64,000 nt of DNA, from assembly GCA_014860745.1 (NCBI GenBank), contig JACZJC010000020.1, positions 62,001 to 126,000 of the forward strand. Direction: 5' to 3'. The stretch comes from Anaerolineales bacterium. GTDB taxonomy: Bacteria; Chloroflexota; Anaerolineae; Anaerolineales; Villigracilaceae. The notes beneath the pieces were generated by a model, which saw only the letters and a list, made by a program, of their open reading frames with translations, was not told where the DNA came from and searched no databases. This document shows, piece by piece, positions 7,535-16,597 of this stretch. The position numbers were made by a program, and so were the translations under genes. Within the stretch, counting starts at the first letter, position 1; every line of letters begins with the position of its first letter.

Positions 7535-8665
7535 ATGCAAAAGACTCTAAGGATCGTATCGTTGTTGCTTTTGACAAGCCTTGTGCTTGCCGCATGCGGT
7601 GGGTCTGATCCCACCACCTCAACTACCGGTGGCGATTCCCCGCCTGCTGTTGAAACAGTGATTGTTGAAGTGACCTCTTCAGCGCCGGCAGTGGTTGCGC
7701 CTGCAGGCTATGGAGTGACCCTTGAAACCGTCAAAGCGCGTGGTAACCTGATCTGCGGCGTCAACTCCCAGGTCCCTGGCTTTGGGTATGTTGATGCAGA
7801 CGGAAAATTTTCCGGCTTTGATGTAGATTACTGCCGCGCCCTTGCGGCCGCCATATTTGGCGATGAAACCAAAGTGGAGTTTCGCCCCGTAACAGCCGCG
7901 GAACGCTTCACTGCCCTGCAGTCTGGTGAAATTGATGTCCTCAGCCGCAATACCACCTGGTCGCTGGTTCGCGATACCGAGCTCGGCACCAACTTCGTCC
8001 ACACCACTTTCTATGATGGTCAGGGCATGATGGTTCCCACCGAAAGCGGAATCACATCCTTACAGGACCTGGCTGGCGGTACAATTTGCGTCCAAACTGG
8101 TACGACCACCGAACTGAACCTGGCCGATGTGATGGCTTCTTTGGGGATCTCCTACACGCCCGCGGTCTTTGAAGACGCTGATTCCACCTTTGCCGCATAT
8201 GCAGAAGAACGCTGTGACGCCGTCACGACCGACAAGTCCGGTCTCGTGTCCCGCCGCACCGTCCTGGCTGACCCAGCGGCTCACGTAATTCTCGATGTGA
8301 CCATGTCCAAGGAGCCTCTTGGTCCATTGGTTCGTCATGGCGATGATCAGTGGTTCGATATCGCCCAGTGGACCGTCTTCGCCTTGTTTGCCGGCGAAGA
8401 ATTTGACATCACCTCCGCGAATGTGGACAGCGTCAAAGCCAGTGCCACTGCACCTGAGATCATGCGCCTTCTGGGTATCGAAGGCGATATGGGCTTGAAA
8501 CTCGGTTTAGACAACAACTGGGCATACAACATCATCAAGCTCGTCGGCAACTACGAGGAAGTGTACAACCGCAATCTCGGTCCGGACACTCCCACCTATA
8601 TTCCGCGCGGCTTGAACAGCCTGTACACCGATGGCGGCTTGCTCTACGCTCCGCCCGTCCGCTAA
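7535..8665 (+). CDS. aapJ: amino-acid ABC transporter substrate-binding lipoprotein
   Basis: A 376-residue extracytoplasmic binding protein. The signal ends in the lipobox LVLAACGG, followed by a Thr/Ser/Pro linker and a family 3 amino-acid binding domain. Typical signatures include LICGVNSQVPGFGYVDADG near residue 72 and GFDVDYCRALAAAIFGD. It is the first gene of a four-gene importer and is separated from the permeases by a strong hairpin, consistent with higher expression of the binding protein. By closest family (AapJ/BztA) it would bind polar L-amino acids, but specificity cannot be read from sequence alone. Confidence 0.9.
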   Translation: MQKTLRIVSLLLLTSLVLAACGGSDPTTSTTGGDSPPAVETVIVEVTSSAPAVVAPAGYGVTLETVKARGNLICGVNSQVPGFGYVDADGKFSGFDVDYCRALAAAIFGDETKVEFRPVTAAERFTALQSGEIDVLSRNTTWSLVRDTELGTNFVHTTFYDGQGMMVPTESGITSLQDLAGGTICVQTGTTTELNLADVMASLGISYTPAVFEDADSTFAAYAEERCDAVTTDKSGLVSRRTVLADPAAHVILDVTMSKEPLGPLVRHGDDQWFDIAQWTVFALFAGEEFDITSANVDSVKASATAPEIMRLLGIEGDMGLKLGLDNNWAYNIIKLVGNYEEVYNRNLGPDTPTYIPRGLNSLYTDGGLLYAPPVR

Positions 8666-8676
8666 ACTGATGGTAA

Positions 8677-8716
8677 AAAGAGGGTGGGGATTGTGATCCC
8701 CACCCTCTTTTTCTTT
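8677..8716 (+). terminator. intercistronic hairpin (partial terminator)
   Basis: A 14-bp perfect stem (8677-8690 with 8697-8710), a 6-nt loop and a T-rich tract. It sits between the binding protein and the permease genes, and no promoter is evident after it. It is therefore likely to act as a leaky terminator and 3' stabiliser. Confidence 0.8.
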
Positions 8717-8733
8717 TCCCGGAGGGTTTGCCA

Positions 8734-9915
8734 ATGCAGGAAAGCGCAAAGCAAAAAGCAACAATCCCGTTCTGGCGTGACGAACGCATCCTGAACATTC
8801 TGGGCCAGGTGGTTTTCATCATCGGGTTTTTTTTGATAGCTTCGTTGATCTATCAAAACATGAAAGCGGGGCTTGCAAAACAGGGCATAACGCTTAGCTA
8901 CGGTTTCTTGCAAGGCATTTCCGGTTTTGATATTTCTGAAACCCTGCGCCCATACAGCCGGACTTCGTCCTATTGGCAGGCGTACCAGGTGGGATTGCTG
9001 AACACATTAACCGTCAGTATAGTGGGGGTCATTGCATCGACGATATTCGGCGTGATCTTGGGGGTTGCAAGGCTTTCCACCAACTTCCTGATCAATCGTC
9101 TCGCTGCTTTCTATCTTGAATTGATCCGCAACCTTTCCCTGCTGGTGTTTTTGATCTTCTGGTATTTGGGGGTTTTTCTCAAATTACCGAAGGTCAGGGA
9201 AGCGGTCATCTGGCCCGGTTCCATCTATTTGACAAATCGCGGCGTGGGGATTCCCTGGGGACTGCCCGCCGAATCATACCCGACCTTTCGCCTGATCCTG
9301 ATCGTCGGCTTTATCCTGGCTCTTGGCGTTTTCTTCCTATTAAGATCTTACAGCAGGCGCACCGGACGCGCGCCGCTAACCATCCTGTGGACATTCCTAA
9401 CCTTCACCATCGTTGCGCTGGCTGGGTGGTTTGTCATGCCTGAAAAACCCCTCCTCTTCGATGCGCCCGTTATCGAAGGCTTGAACATGACCGGCGGAAA
9501 AGTACTCAGCCCCGAATTCATGGCATTGACTTCCGGTCTCGTTCTGTATACCTCCGCTTTTATTGGCGAGGTGGTCCGTTCGGGCATTCTCTCCGTGTCA
9601 AAAGGACAGGTGGAAGCCGCCCGCGCCCTCGGTTTGAACGGCTTTCAAACCCTTCAGTTGATCGTTTTCCCGCAGGCTCTGCGCGTGATCATCCCGCCGT
9701 TAACCAGCCAGTACCTCAACCTGATAAAAAATTCCTCACTTGCCATTGCCGTCGGGTATCCCGATGTGTTCTATATCTCGAACACGATCCAGAATCAATC
9801 GGGCAGGGCGGTGGAAATGATCTCGATGGTCATGTTGACCTATCTCATGTTCAGCCTGGTCACATCCGTGTTCATGAACTGGTACAACCAAAGAATAAAG
9901 CTGGTGGAGAGATAA
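8734..9915 (+). CDS. aapQ: amino-acid ABC transporter permease, AapQ type
   Basis: A 393-residue inner-membrane permease, long for the HisMQ class and typical of AapQ, which has an extra N-terminal membrane region. The coupling loop EAARALGLNGFQTLQLIVFPQALR contains the EAA motif that docks to the ATPase (split here across residues about 290-315). I chose the ATG at 8734 because GGAGGG lies 7 nt before it, whereas the earlier in-frame TTG at 8728 abuts that site. The next permease starts 1 nt after the stop, so translation is probably coupled. Confidence 0.88.
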   Translation: MQESAKQKATIPFWRDERILNILGQVVFIIGFFLIASLIYQNMKAGLAKQGITLSYGFLQGISGFDISETLRPYSRTSSYWQAYQVGLLNTLTVSIVGVIASTIFGVILGVARLSTNFLINRLAAFYLELIRNLSLLVFLIFWYLGVFLKLPKVREAVIWPGSIYLTNRGVGIPWGLPAESYPTFRLILIVGFILALGVFFLLRSYSRRTGRAPLTILWTFLTFTIVALAGWFVMPEKPLLFDAPVIEGLNMTGGKVLSPEFMALTSGLVLYTSAFIGEVVRSGILSVSKGQVEAARALGLNGFQTLQLIVFPQALRVIIPPLTSQYLNLIKNSSLAIAVGYPDVFYISNTIQNQSGRAVEMISMVMLTYLMFSLVTSVFMNWYNQRIKLVER

Positions 9916-9916
9916 A

Positions 9917-11113
9917 ATGACCCAGGCCAATTCAGTTCTTCCTCCCCTTGCAGAACGATCCGGCATCCTGCGCTGGCTGCGGAAAAATCTCTTTGGTTCA
10001 TGGCTCGACGCCGCCTTGACCATCATCGGCGCAATAATCATTTATTGGGCGATTAAAGGATTTCTTACGTGGGCCTTCACAGTCGCGGAGTGGGAGGTAA
10101 TTTCCGCAAACATGCGCCTGATCATGATCGGGCAATATCCTCTTGAACAGGTTGGGCAATTATGGATCGCACTGGGATTCCTGATGTTCCTGACCGGCAA
10201 CTCCCTTGCGATCTGGGCGCGCAAATCGTATTTTACAACCATCCTCCTGCTTGCATCACCCGCCTTGCTGGCGCTACTTCCATTTGGGGACGATCCCCGC
10301 AAATGGCTCATCATCCTCAGTGTGACAGGGGTAATCGGCTGGGGAATGGGATGGAGCAAGCCTGAGGCGCTGGGCAGGATCGTGATTTTAGGTTGGGTGC
10401 TCTCCCTGCCGGTGTTCATCCTGCTCACCCGCGGATTCACACCTGAAGATGGAATTATGCCCATCGTGGGCACGAATCTTTGGGGCGGGTTGTTGCTCAC
10501 CTTCCTGCTAACGGTGGTTGGCATCCTTTTTTCCTTCCCTCTTGGCGTTTTGCTTGCGCTGGGACGCAGGTCTGAGCTGCCGGTCATTCGCCTGGCAAGC
10601 ATAACTTATATCGAACTGGTGCGCGGCGTGCCGCTGATCACCATCCTTTTTATGGCTCAATTGATGCTGCCCCTTTTCCTTCCGCCGAATGTGACAATTG
10701 ACCGCGTCCTGCGTGCGATGGTGGGCATCACGCTGTTCAGCGCCGCATATCTCGCGGAGAATGTGCGCGGAGGTTTGCAAGCCATACCCAAAGGTCAGTT
10801 TGAAGCGGCGCAGGCGCTTGGCTTGAACGGCGCGCAAACCATGGTCTTCATCATCCTGCCGCAGGCCTTGCGCTTGATCATCCCGATTCTGGTCGGGCAG
10901 TTCATTGCCGTTTTCAAGGATACGGCGCTGGTGGCGATCGTCGGCCTGTTCGACCTGGTGGGCATCGCAAAGACCGTGCTGGCACAGCCCGACTTTTTGG
11001 GTCTGCAAAGAGAAGTATATGTGTTCATTTCCCTGATCTACTGGGTGTTGAGTTATGGAATGTCCTATCTCAGCCAGCGGTTGGAGGAAAAACTGGGAGT
11101 CGGGAAGCGATAA
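9917..11113 (+). CDS. aapM: amino-acid ABC transporter permease, AapM type
   Basis: A 398-residue partner permease with about eight membrane helices, again with the long N-terminal extension characteristic of AapM. The EAA coupling loop reads EAAQALGLNGAQTMVFIILPQAL. The C-terminal half is the conserved HisM-like core with YIELVRGVPLITILF. It forms a heterodimeric pore with the preceding permease. It is separated from the ATPase gene by 18 nt carrying AAAGGAG. Confidence 0.88.
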   Translation: MTQANSVLPPLAERSGILRWLRKNLFGSWLDAALTIIGAIIIYWAIKGFLTWAFTVAEWEVISANMRLIMIGQYPLEQVGQLWIALGFLMFLTGNSLAIWARKSYFTTILLLASPALLALLPFGDDPRKWLIILSVTGVIGWGMGWSKPEALGRIVILGWVLSLPVFILLTRGFTPEDGIMPIVGTNLWGGLLLTFLLTVVGILFSFPLGVLLALGRRSELPVIRLASITYIELVRGVPLITILFMAQLMLPLFLPPNVTIDRVLRAMVGITLFSAAYLAENVRGGLQAIPKGQFEAAQALGLNGAQTMVFIILPQALRLIIPILVGQFIAVFKDTALVAIVGLFDLVGIAKTVLAQPDFLGLQREVYVFISLIYWVLSYGMSYLSQRLEEKLGVGKR

Positions 11114-11131
11114 TTCCAAAGGAGATTTGTC

Positions 11132-11877
<746 letters not shown>

Positions 11878-11881
<4 letters not shown>

Positions 11882-11920
11882 TGAAACAGGACTGGGATTT
11901 CCCCAGTCCTGTTTCATCAA
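11878..11920 (+). terminator. operon terminator, 19-bp perfect palindrome
   Basis: A 19-bp perfect stem (11878-11896 with 11902-11920) and a 5-nt loop that starts inside the last codons of the ATPase gene. It is followed by a T-rich stretch. A second imperfect inverted repeat lies at 11,943-12,001, and nothing else was recognised before 12,045. Confidence 0.8.
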
Positions 11921-12044
11921 TATTTCTCTACGGTACACAGAAACCCTAAAGATCTGCTTTCCCTTCGTGAATTTGAGAATTCCCAAAAAGACCTTTAGGG
12001 TTTTTCACGAGAGAAATGTACGGTAGCGAAATCAATATTTGAAT

Positions 12045-12488
12045 TTATGTCTGAAACTCAGCAATTATTTCGCCGTTCACCCAGAGGGTGTATTTTCCAG
12101 TGGGGAAACTCCCAAGCGGAATGGTGACATCAAACGGCGCGAGAACCTGTGCGCAAATCACATCCGGGTCCGCCACGGAATACGCATCCACAACGACTTT
12201 ATTTTCTGAATTAGGCGGGCTGACCGCCACGCGTAGGTTGTGACAGGGTGTAGGTAAGCTGCCTGAGATGTGCAGCGAGAATTGCAGAGGGTAGCTTTCC
12301 AACGTAAGCAAACTCGCTTCTTCCACAAATGCCTTGCTGCGCATCAGGACTGAATCCGCCGGGCTGGGGAAGTACTCTCCGGGTTGCGACGTGGATGGGG
12401 TTTGATTGTTAGTTGTTTCGTCCATTGAAGGACCACACGCGTTGAGGGTGAACAGGAAAATGGCAGAGAGAAATATTATTTGTTTCAT
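12045..12488 (-). CDS. lipoprotein, paralogue 1
   Basis: A 147-residue exported protein. The signal peptide ends in FLFTLNACG, a clear lipobox. I placed the start at 12,488, where GGAG precedes ATG, rather than at an upstream in-frame codon. After a Ser/Thr/Pro linker comes a compact domain with LHISGSLPTPCHNLRV, a PP-N segment, DPDVICAQ and a C-terminal YTLWVNGE. The same landmarks are found in the neighbouring protein at 12,537, so the two are tandem duplicates. The three cysteines of the domain are conserved between copies. Function unknown; a small extracytoplasmic beta-domain is likely. Confidence 0.75.
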   Translation of the reverse strand: MKQIIFLSAIFLFTLNACGPSMDETTNNQTPSTSQPGEYFPSPADSVLMRSKAFVEEASLLTLESYPLQFSLHISGSLPTPCHNLRVAVSPPNSENKVVVDAYSVADPDVICAQVLAPFDVTIPLGSFPTGKYTLWVNGEIIAEFQT

Positions 12489-12536
12489 GTAGATCTCCAT
12501 GATTAAACAGACGAACTGCCCCAAATTTATGTTCCG

Positions 12537-12992
12537 TCAATAGGTGATGAAATCTCCCGCAAAACTTTCGTTAATCCAGACCGTATACCGCCCGTTGGAA
12601 TAAACCCCCAGCAGCAGGCTGGCTTCGAATTGCTGGAACACATTATCGCACTTGATGTCGGGGTCGATCAGGCTGTAGACTTCAATGTAGATTTGATATT
12701 CATCATTAGGCGGCGCCACATCGACCCGCAATTGATTGCACACGCTCGGCAGCGAACCTGAGATCTTCAGTTCCACGCGAAACGGGTCGAGGTCGAATCG
12801 TTCGATCAGTGTAGAGTTATTGATGATCGCGCCCGCCAGTTTCAGCCCGGCATCTGCGGTTTGCGGCCGGTACGGATTTTCCTCAATGACAATCCTCACG
12901 GGGATGGCAGTGGTCGCTGTCGGTTCCGGGGTGGGAAGGGCGATGCAGGCAGACAATAATAAAATGGGGAGGATGAAAAAGAGACGCTTCAT
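12537..12992 (-). CDS. lipoprotein, paralogue 2
   Basis: A 151-residue exported protein with lipobox LLLSACIA and a short proline-threonine linker. The start at 12,992 is preceded by AAAGGA. Its domain aligns by eye with the protein at 12,045: LKISGSLPSVCNQLRV, APPNDEYQIYIEVYS, DPDIKCDN and YTVWINESFAGDF. It is transcribed first and the paralogue follows 48 nt after it, so the pair probably forms one unit behind the thioesterase gene. I do not recognise the family. Confidence 0.75.
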   Translation of the reverse strand: MKRLFFILPILLLSACIALPTPEPTATTAIPVRIVIEENPYRPQTADAGLKLAGAIINNSTLIERFDLDPFRVELKISGSLPSVCNQLRVDVAPPNDEYQIYIEVYSLIDPDIKCDNVFQQFEASLLLGVYSNGRYTVWINESFAGDFITY

Positions 12993-13030
12993 TAAATCCT
13001 TTTGCGAATCATCCACGCTGCGGATTTTCT

Positions 13031-13471
13031 TCACGATCCGTTTTCTTTCAAGCTGACATTTTCGAATAGTTGAGGTGCAACGACATAGATCCCGCGTCCG
13101 CTTACGGCGACAGTTGAATCGGCCAGTTTGATTTCACCTGTCGAAAAGATTTTTCTTTCATCCACTTGAGTAATTCGCGCCTCCAAAGCGAGCGGCTGAT
13201 TTAGTGGAAGCGGTTTGTGATAGTTAATTTCGATATTCACCGCCGCCACTTTATGCCCTGCCGCCCAAACGACCAATCCCATGGCTTCATCCAGAATCGC
13301 TGCGGATGCACCACCGTGCGCATAGCCAGGTGGGCCTTGTTGAGCTTTGCTGAGAATGAAGTCGGATGCCATAACGCCATCCTCATCCACATACCAGGTG
13401 AGACCAATACTATGCGGGTTGTCTCTTCCGCAGACGAAACACCAACCGTGATAGGGGAGCTGCCTTTTCAT
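13031..13471 (-). CDS. PaaI-type hotdog thioesterase
   Basis: A 146-residue hotdog-fold protein with the PaaI-like motif YAHGGASAAILDEAMG, where the His-Gly-Gly and the following Asp/Glu form the acyl-CoA thioesterase site. The N-terminal WCFVCGRDNPHSIGL resembles thioesterases with an N-terminal Cys pair. I used the ATG at 13,471, since the alternative upstream codon is GTG and would overlap the divergent gene's promoter. The substrate is probably an acyl- or aryl-CoA, but specificity is not readable. Confidence 0.82.
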   Translation of the reverse strand: MKRQLPYHGWCFVCGRDNPHSIGLTWYVDEDGVMASDFILSKAQQGPPGYAHGGASAAILDEAMGLVVWAAGHKVAAVNIEINYHKPLPLNQPLALEARITQVDERKIFSTGEIKLADSTVAVSGRGIYVVAPQLFENVSLKENGS

Positions 13472-13497
13472 GCTTATTATTTTATCCGCTTTCGTGC

Positions 13498-13503
13498 TAA
13501 AAT
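13498..13503 (+). promoter_or_regulatory. -10 hexamer TAAAAT, predicted leaderless start
   Basis: TAAAAT stands 6 nt before the ATG of the MoaD-like gene and there is no Shine-Dalgarno sequence. It lies in the intergenic space shared with the divergent thioesterase gene. Confidence 0.4.
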
Positions 13504-13509
13504 CCACGA

Positions 13510-13749
13510 ATGATGATTCGCGTTAAAATGCTCGCCAACTATCGCGAAATTCTGCCGCCCGAGGCTATTAATGGAGTGGTGGAGTTAAACGTCCCCATGG
13601 GGACAACGGTGTACGATGCGATCTCAAAATTTGACATTCCCCTCGATGATACAAGTGTGATTGTGCTCAACGGCCTGACCGTTGAGCTGGACACACCGCT
13701 TCAAGAAGGCGACATGGTCACAGCATTTTCGGCAATTGCCGGCGGATAA
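13510..13749 (+). CDS. MoaD/ThiS-family sulfur carrier
   Basis: A 79-residue ubiquitin-like beta-grasp protein ending in Gly-Gly (SAIAGG), the tail that is thiocarboxylated in MoaD and ThiS. It lies 43 nt before the aldehyde ferredoxin oxidoreductase gene in the same direction, an arrangement known for AOR-family loci. It most likely supplies dithiolene sulfur for the pterin cofactor of that enzyme. It could instead be a general MoaD, because no other moa genes are in the window. Two adjacent ATG codons start the gene; the first is taken here. Confidence 0.85.
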   Translation: MMIRVKMLANYREILPPEAINGVVELNVPMGTTVYDAISKFDIPLDDTSVIVLNGLTVELDTPLQEGDMVTAFSAIAGG

Positions 13750-13792
13750 ATCCTATCTTCATCTTTCATCCTTTCCTCACAGGAGTTCCCCC

Positions 13793-15622
13793 ATGTACGG
13801 CTGGCATCTCAAAATTCTACGAGTAAACCTCACTACAAGAAAAGTCACTACCGAAGAAGTAGACCCTAAAATTGCCCGGGATTATCTCGGCGGGCGCGGA
13901 TGGGCGATCCATTATATGTACAAGGAAATGGATCCGATGGCAGACCCGCTTTCTCCAGCGAATATGCTTATCTTTGCCACAGGGCCGCTGACCGCGACTC
14001 CCGCGCCGACAGGCAACCGCTATATGGTGGTCACCAAGTCTCCGTTGACGGGCGCATTAGCCCACTCCAACTCGGGCGGCGAATTCCCAACGTGGATGAA
14101 GCGCACGGGATTCGACATGTTCATCTTTGAAGGAAAAGCGTCAGAGCCGGTATATGTTTTAGTAAACGAGGACCAGGTCGAGGTCCGGTCTGCGGCGCAT
14201 CTTTGGGGGAAGGATGTGCATGAGACCACGGATATTTTAAAGGCGGAAACATCCAACGATGCGAGAGTCGCATGTATTGGACAGGCGGGTGAGAATCTTG
14301 CCTTGATGGCGGCGATCATGAATGATAAACATCGTGCGGCGGCCCGTTCGGGTGTGGGCGCGGTGATGGGAAGTAAGAATCTCAAAGCCGTGGTAGCAAT
14401 GGGAAATAAAAATCCGCCCCTGCACGATCCTGAAGGGATGCGCGCCCTTAGTGTGGAGACATCTAAAAATGTAGGCGTGGATGTGAAGAAGGGGTCGAAC
14501 ATGCGCATTTATGGAACGTCTTATGTGCCGCAGGTGACGAACACGCTCGGCATTTTGCCGACGAGAAATTTTTTGCAGGGCACATTCGAACATGTCCACA
14601 ATATCGATGGCGATGCCCTCAAAGATAATTATTTGATCCGTCACACGCCTTGTTATCGCTGCCCGCTTTCATGCGGACGTTTGACCGAAGTGCCGGATGG
14701 TCCGTACAAGGGCAAGGGGGAAGGTCCGGAATATGAAACCATTTCATCATTGGGCACAGGCTGCGGTGTGAGTAACCTTGCCGCTCTTGTGAAAGCAAAT
14801 TATCTGTGCAATGAATTCGGCATGGACACTATCACAACCGGTATGACGATCGCTGTTGCGATGGAAATGTACGAAAAAGGTTATCTCTCTGAAGAGGTGA
14901 TCGGGATGCCGCTCAAGTTCGGCGACCATGACGCGATGATTGCGATGATTAAAAAAATGGCATACATGGAAGGTTTTGGCAAAGACCTTGCGATGGGCAG
15001 TTATCGCCTTGCGGAAAAATACGGCCACCCTGAGTTGGCCGTTACCGTGCGCAAGCAGGAATTTCCCGGCTATGACCCGCGCGGCTCGCAAGGCATGGGC
15101 TTGTTGTATGCCACGTCCAACAAGGGCGCGTCACACATGGAAGGCGATGTCGCCTACGAGGAGGTCTTCGGCGTGCCTGTGAAAGAAAACCCGCTTACCA
15201 CCGAAGGCAAGCCCGAATTAGTAAAGCACTTTGAAGATTCGTTTGCCTTGATCGATTCTTCCGGTTTGTGCGTGTTCGTCGCCATTCGTTACGTTTTCAA
15301 CAAAGACCGAATGATCTGGCCTGAGAGACTTTCCGAGATGATGAATCTCTCCACGGGTGCGGGATACACACCCGAAGAAGTGATGCAGGCCGCGGACCGC
15401 GTCTACACCCTCGAGCGGATGTTCCTCATCAAGGCGGGGTCCGGTCCGGAGCACGATACCCTTCCGCATCGGATGTTGCACGAACCCCTGCCTGATGGTC
15501 CGGCCAAAGGCAAGGTGGTGGAACTGGACAAAATGCTGCCGGAGTTTTACAAAAAACGCGGCTGGGACGAGAAGGGGTATCCCACGAAAGAGAAGTTGAT
15601 GGAATTGGGATTGCCGTTTTGA
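13793..15622 (+). CDS. aor: aldehyde:ferredoxin oxidoreductase (AOR family)
   Basis: A 609-residue tungsten- or molybdenum-bis-pterin enzyme. The N-terminal domain has the family landmarks DYLGGRGWAIHYMYKE and TGNRYMVVTKSPLTGA. The 4Fe-4S ligands are visible as the CYRCPLSCGR cluster (around residues 284-293) plus a later Cys in SSGLCVFV (around 491). It would oxidise an aldehyde to a carboxylate and reduce ferredoxin in the cytoplasm. The start at 13,793 is set by AGGAG, and length matches the family (about 600). It is followed directly by a terminator. The substrate is unknown, and several AOR subfamilies exist. Confidence 0.92.
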   Translation: MYGWHLKILRVNLTTRKVTTEEVDPKIARDYLGGRGWAIHYMYKEMDPMADPLSPANMLIFATGPLTATPAPTGNRYMVVTKSPLTGALAHSNSGGEFPTWMKRTGFDMFIFEGKASEPVYVLVNEDQVEVRSAAHLWGKDVHETTDILKAETSNDARVACIGQAGENLALMAAIMNDKHRAAARSGVGAVMGSKNLKAVVAMGNKNPPLHDPEGMRALSVETSKNVGVDVKKGSNMRIYGTSYVPQVTNTLGILPTRNFLQGTFEHVHNIDGDALKDNYLIRHTPCYRCPLSCGRLTEVPDGPYKGKGEGPEYETISSLGTGCGVSNLAALVKANYLCNEFGMDTITTGMTIAVAMEMYEKGYLSEEVIGMPLKFGDHDAMIAMIKKMAYMEGFGKDLAMGSYRLAEKYGHPELAVTVRKQEFPGYDPRGSQGMGLLYATSNKGASHMEGDVAYEEVFGVPVKENPLTTEGKPELVKHFEDSFALIDSSGLCVFVAIRYVFNKDRMIWPERLSEMMNLSTGAGYTPEEVMQAADRVYTLERMFLIKAGSGPEHDTLPHRMLHEPLPDGPAKGKVVELDKMLPEFYKKRGWDEKGYPTKEKLMELGLPF

Positions 15623-15624
15623 TC

Positions 15625-15658
15625 AAATTGGGGTCACGCCAAGTGACCCCAATTTTTT
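15625..15658 (+). terminator. terminator after the AOR gene
   Basis: A 13-bp perfect stem (15,625-15,637 with 15,643-15,655), a 5-nt loop and a T-run, beginning 3 nt after the stop codon. Confidence 0.88.
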
Positions 15659-15762
15659 GCCCCTTATTGTTTTGATAAACAGTTCCATTTTAGGTCAATT
15701 TAACATTTATCGCAGACTGGGATTCGGTTATACTCGTCATACATTTTAGAAGGAGAGTGCTC

Positions 15763-15918
15763 ATGGAAACCGACCCGGTCTGCAATATGGAAGTGGATCC
15801 CGCCACCGCGCAATGGAAATCTGAATACAAGGGGAAGACGTATTATTTCTGCTCCCCCGGCTGCAAGGTCTCGTTCGATAAAGAGCCGGAGAAATTTATC
15901 AAGGCGAGTATGTCTTGA
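15763..15918 (+). CDS. YHS-domain metal-binding protein
   Basis: A 51-residue protein: a start of METDPVCNMEVDP, then YKGKTYYFCSPGCKVSF and a short helix. This is a complete YHS domain, with Cys in DPVCNM and the FCSPGC pair, as found in copper or heavy-metal ATPases and as free-standing metal-binding proteins. AAGGAGAG lies ahead of the ATG. A TATACT at 15,729 may be its -10 box. The likely role is binding a soft metal ion in the cytoplasm. Confidence 0.85.
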   Translation: METDPVCNMEVDPATAQWKSEYKGKTYYFCSPGCKVSFDKEPEKFIKASMS

Positions 15919-16120
15919 TGATTTAGCCGGTCCAATTTAATAAAGGGGCAGGTGATCGAACAACTTAAACAGTGGTTCCCATTGTGTGCTGGAGAGTCGA
16001 GGCTGGTATTTCCCCCGGCATTATTAGCAGTCCAAGGTGCGGGGCATACGGGATCGGTATAAAAAGGGGAGTAGTTTGCAACATGGTAGGGTCTCAAGCG
16101 GCGGATTCCGCGTGCCGAAC
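15919..16120. other. intergenic region, nothing recognised
   Basis: About 200 bases between the YHS gene and the promoter of the next operon. It holds no RNA gene, repeat or convincing reading frame that I can support. Confidence 0.4.
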
Positions 16121-16149
16121 TTGACACAATGAATGCCATGTTCTAAAAT
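16121..16149 (+). promoter_or_regulatory. strong sigma70-type promoter of the Roadblock operon
   Basis: A perfect TTGACA (16,121-16,126), a 17-nt spacer and TAAAAT (16,144-16,149), 66 nt before the first gene. This is the best consensus promoter in the window. Confidence 0.75.
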
Positions 16150-16215
16150 AGTCCCACGATTATTAAATCGACACAATAGGTGTTTTGAACATTAAATTCT
16201 CCCAGGAGGGCTGGT

Positions 16216-16587
16216 TTGTCTAAAAACCGTACGCAACAAATGGTGGACCGCCTGCGCGAGCTGCAGGCATCCTCACCGGATATCGAAGCATCAGCGGTGG
16301 TCAGTGTTGATGGGCTTAGCATCGCGTCTGCTCTTCCCCAGGGTGTGGAGGAAGATAGGGTCTCCGCCATGTCTGCGGCGATGCTTTCATTGGGTGAACG
16401 AATTGCGGGGGAGCTGGGGCGAGGCTCCCTTGAACAGGTTTACATCAAGGGTTTGAAAGGGTATGTTGTTTTGATGTCAGTCGGCGAAGAAGCCGTCCTT
16501 ACCGCACTGGCACGCGAACAGGCCAAGCTTGGCCTGATCTTCCTTGATATGCGTCGCGCCGCCGAAGATCTGGCGAAGTTGATCTAG
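16216..16587 (+). CDS. Roadblock/LC7-domain protein
   Basis: A 123-residue cytoplasmic protein consisting of one Roadblock/LC7 domain (residues 25-110): a central beta-sheet with SAVVSVDGLSIASALP and VYIKGLKGYVVLMSVG, flanked by helices. Bacterial Roadblock proteins usually act as regulators of small MglA-like Ras GTPases or in related signalling modules. No GTPase gene is adjacent. The start is TTG, with CAGGAGGG in front. It is the first gene of a signalling operon with a V4R protein and a response regulator. Confidence 0.88.
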   Translation: MSKNRTQQMVDRLRELQASSPDIEASAVVSVDGLSIASALPQGVEEDRVSAMSAAMLSLGERIAGELGRGSLEQVYIKGLKGYVVLMSVGEEAVLTALAREQAKLGLIFLDMRRAAEDLAKLI

Positions 16588-16597
16588 TGGAGTATTT

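Noticed and set aside
13682-13792. Longer N-terminus for the AOR protein
   Set aside because: It would overlap the MoaD-like gene. AGGAG and family similarity both place the start at 13,793.
15843-16139. A 98-codon open frame on the minus strand over the YHS gene end and the spacer
   Set aside because: It overlaps a clear YHS domain, has no ribosome binding site, and its translation looks like random composition.
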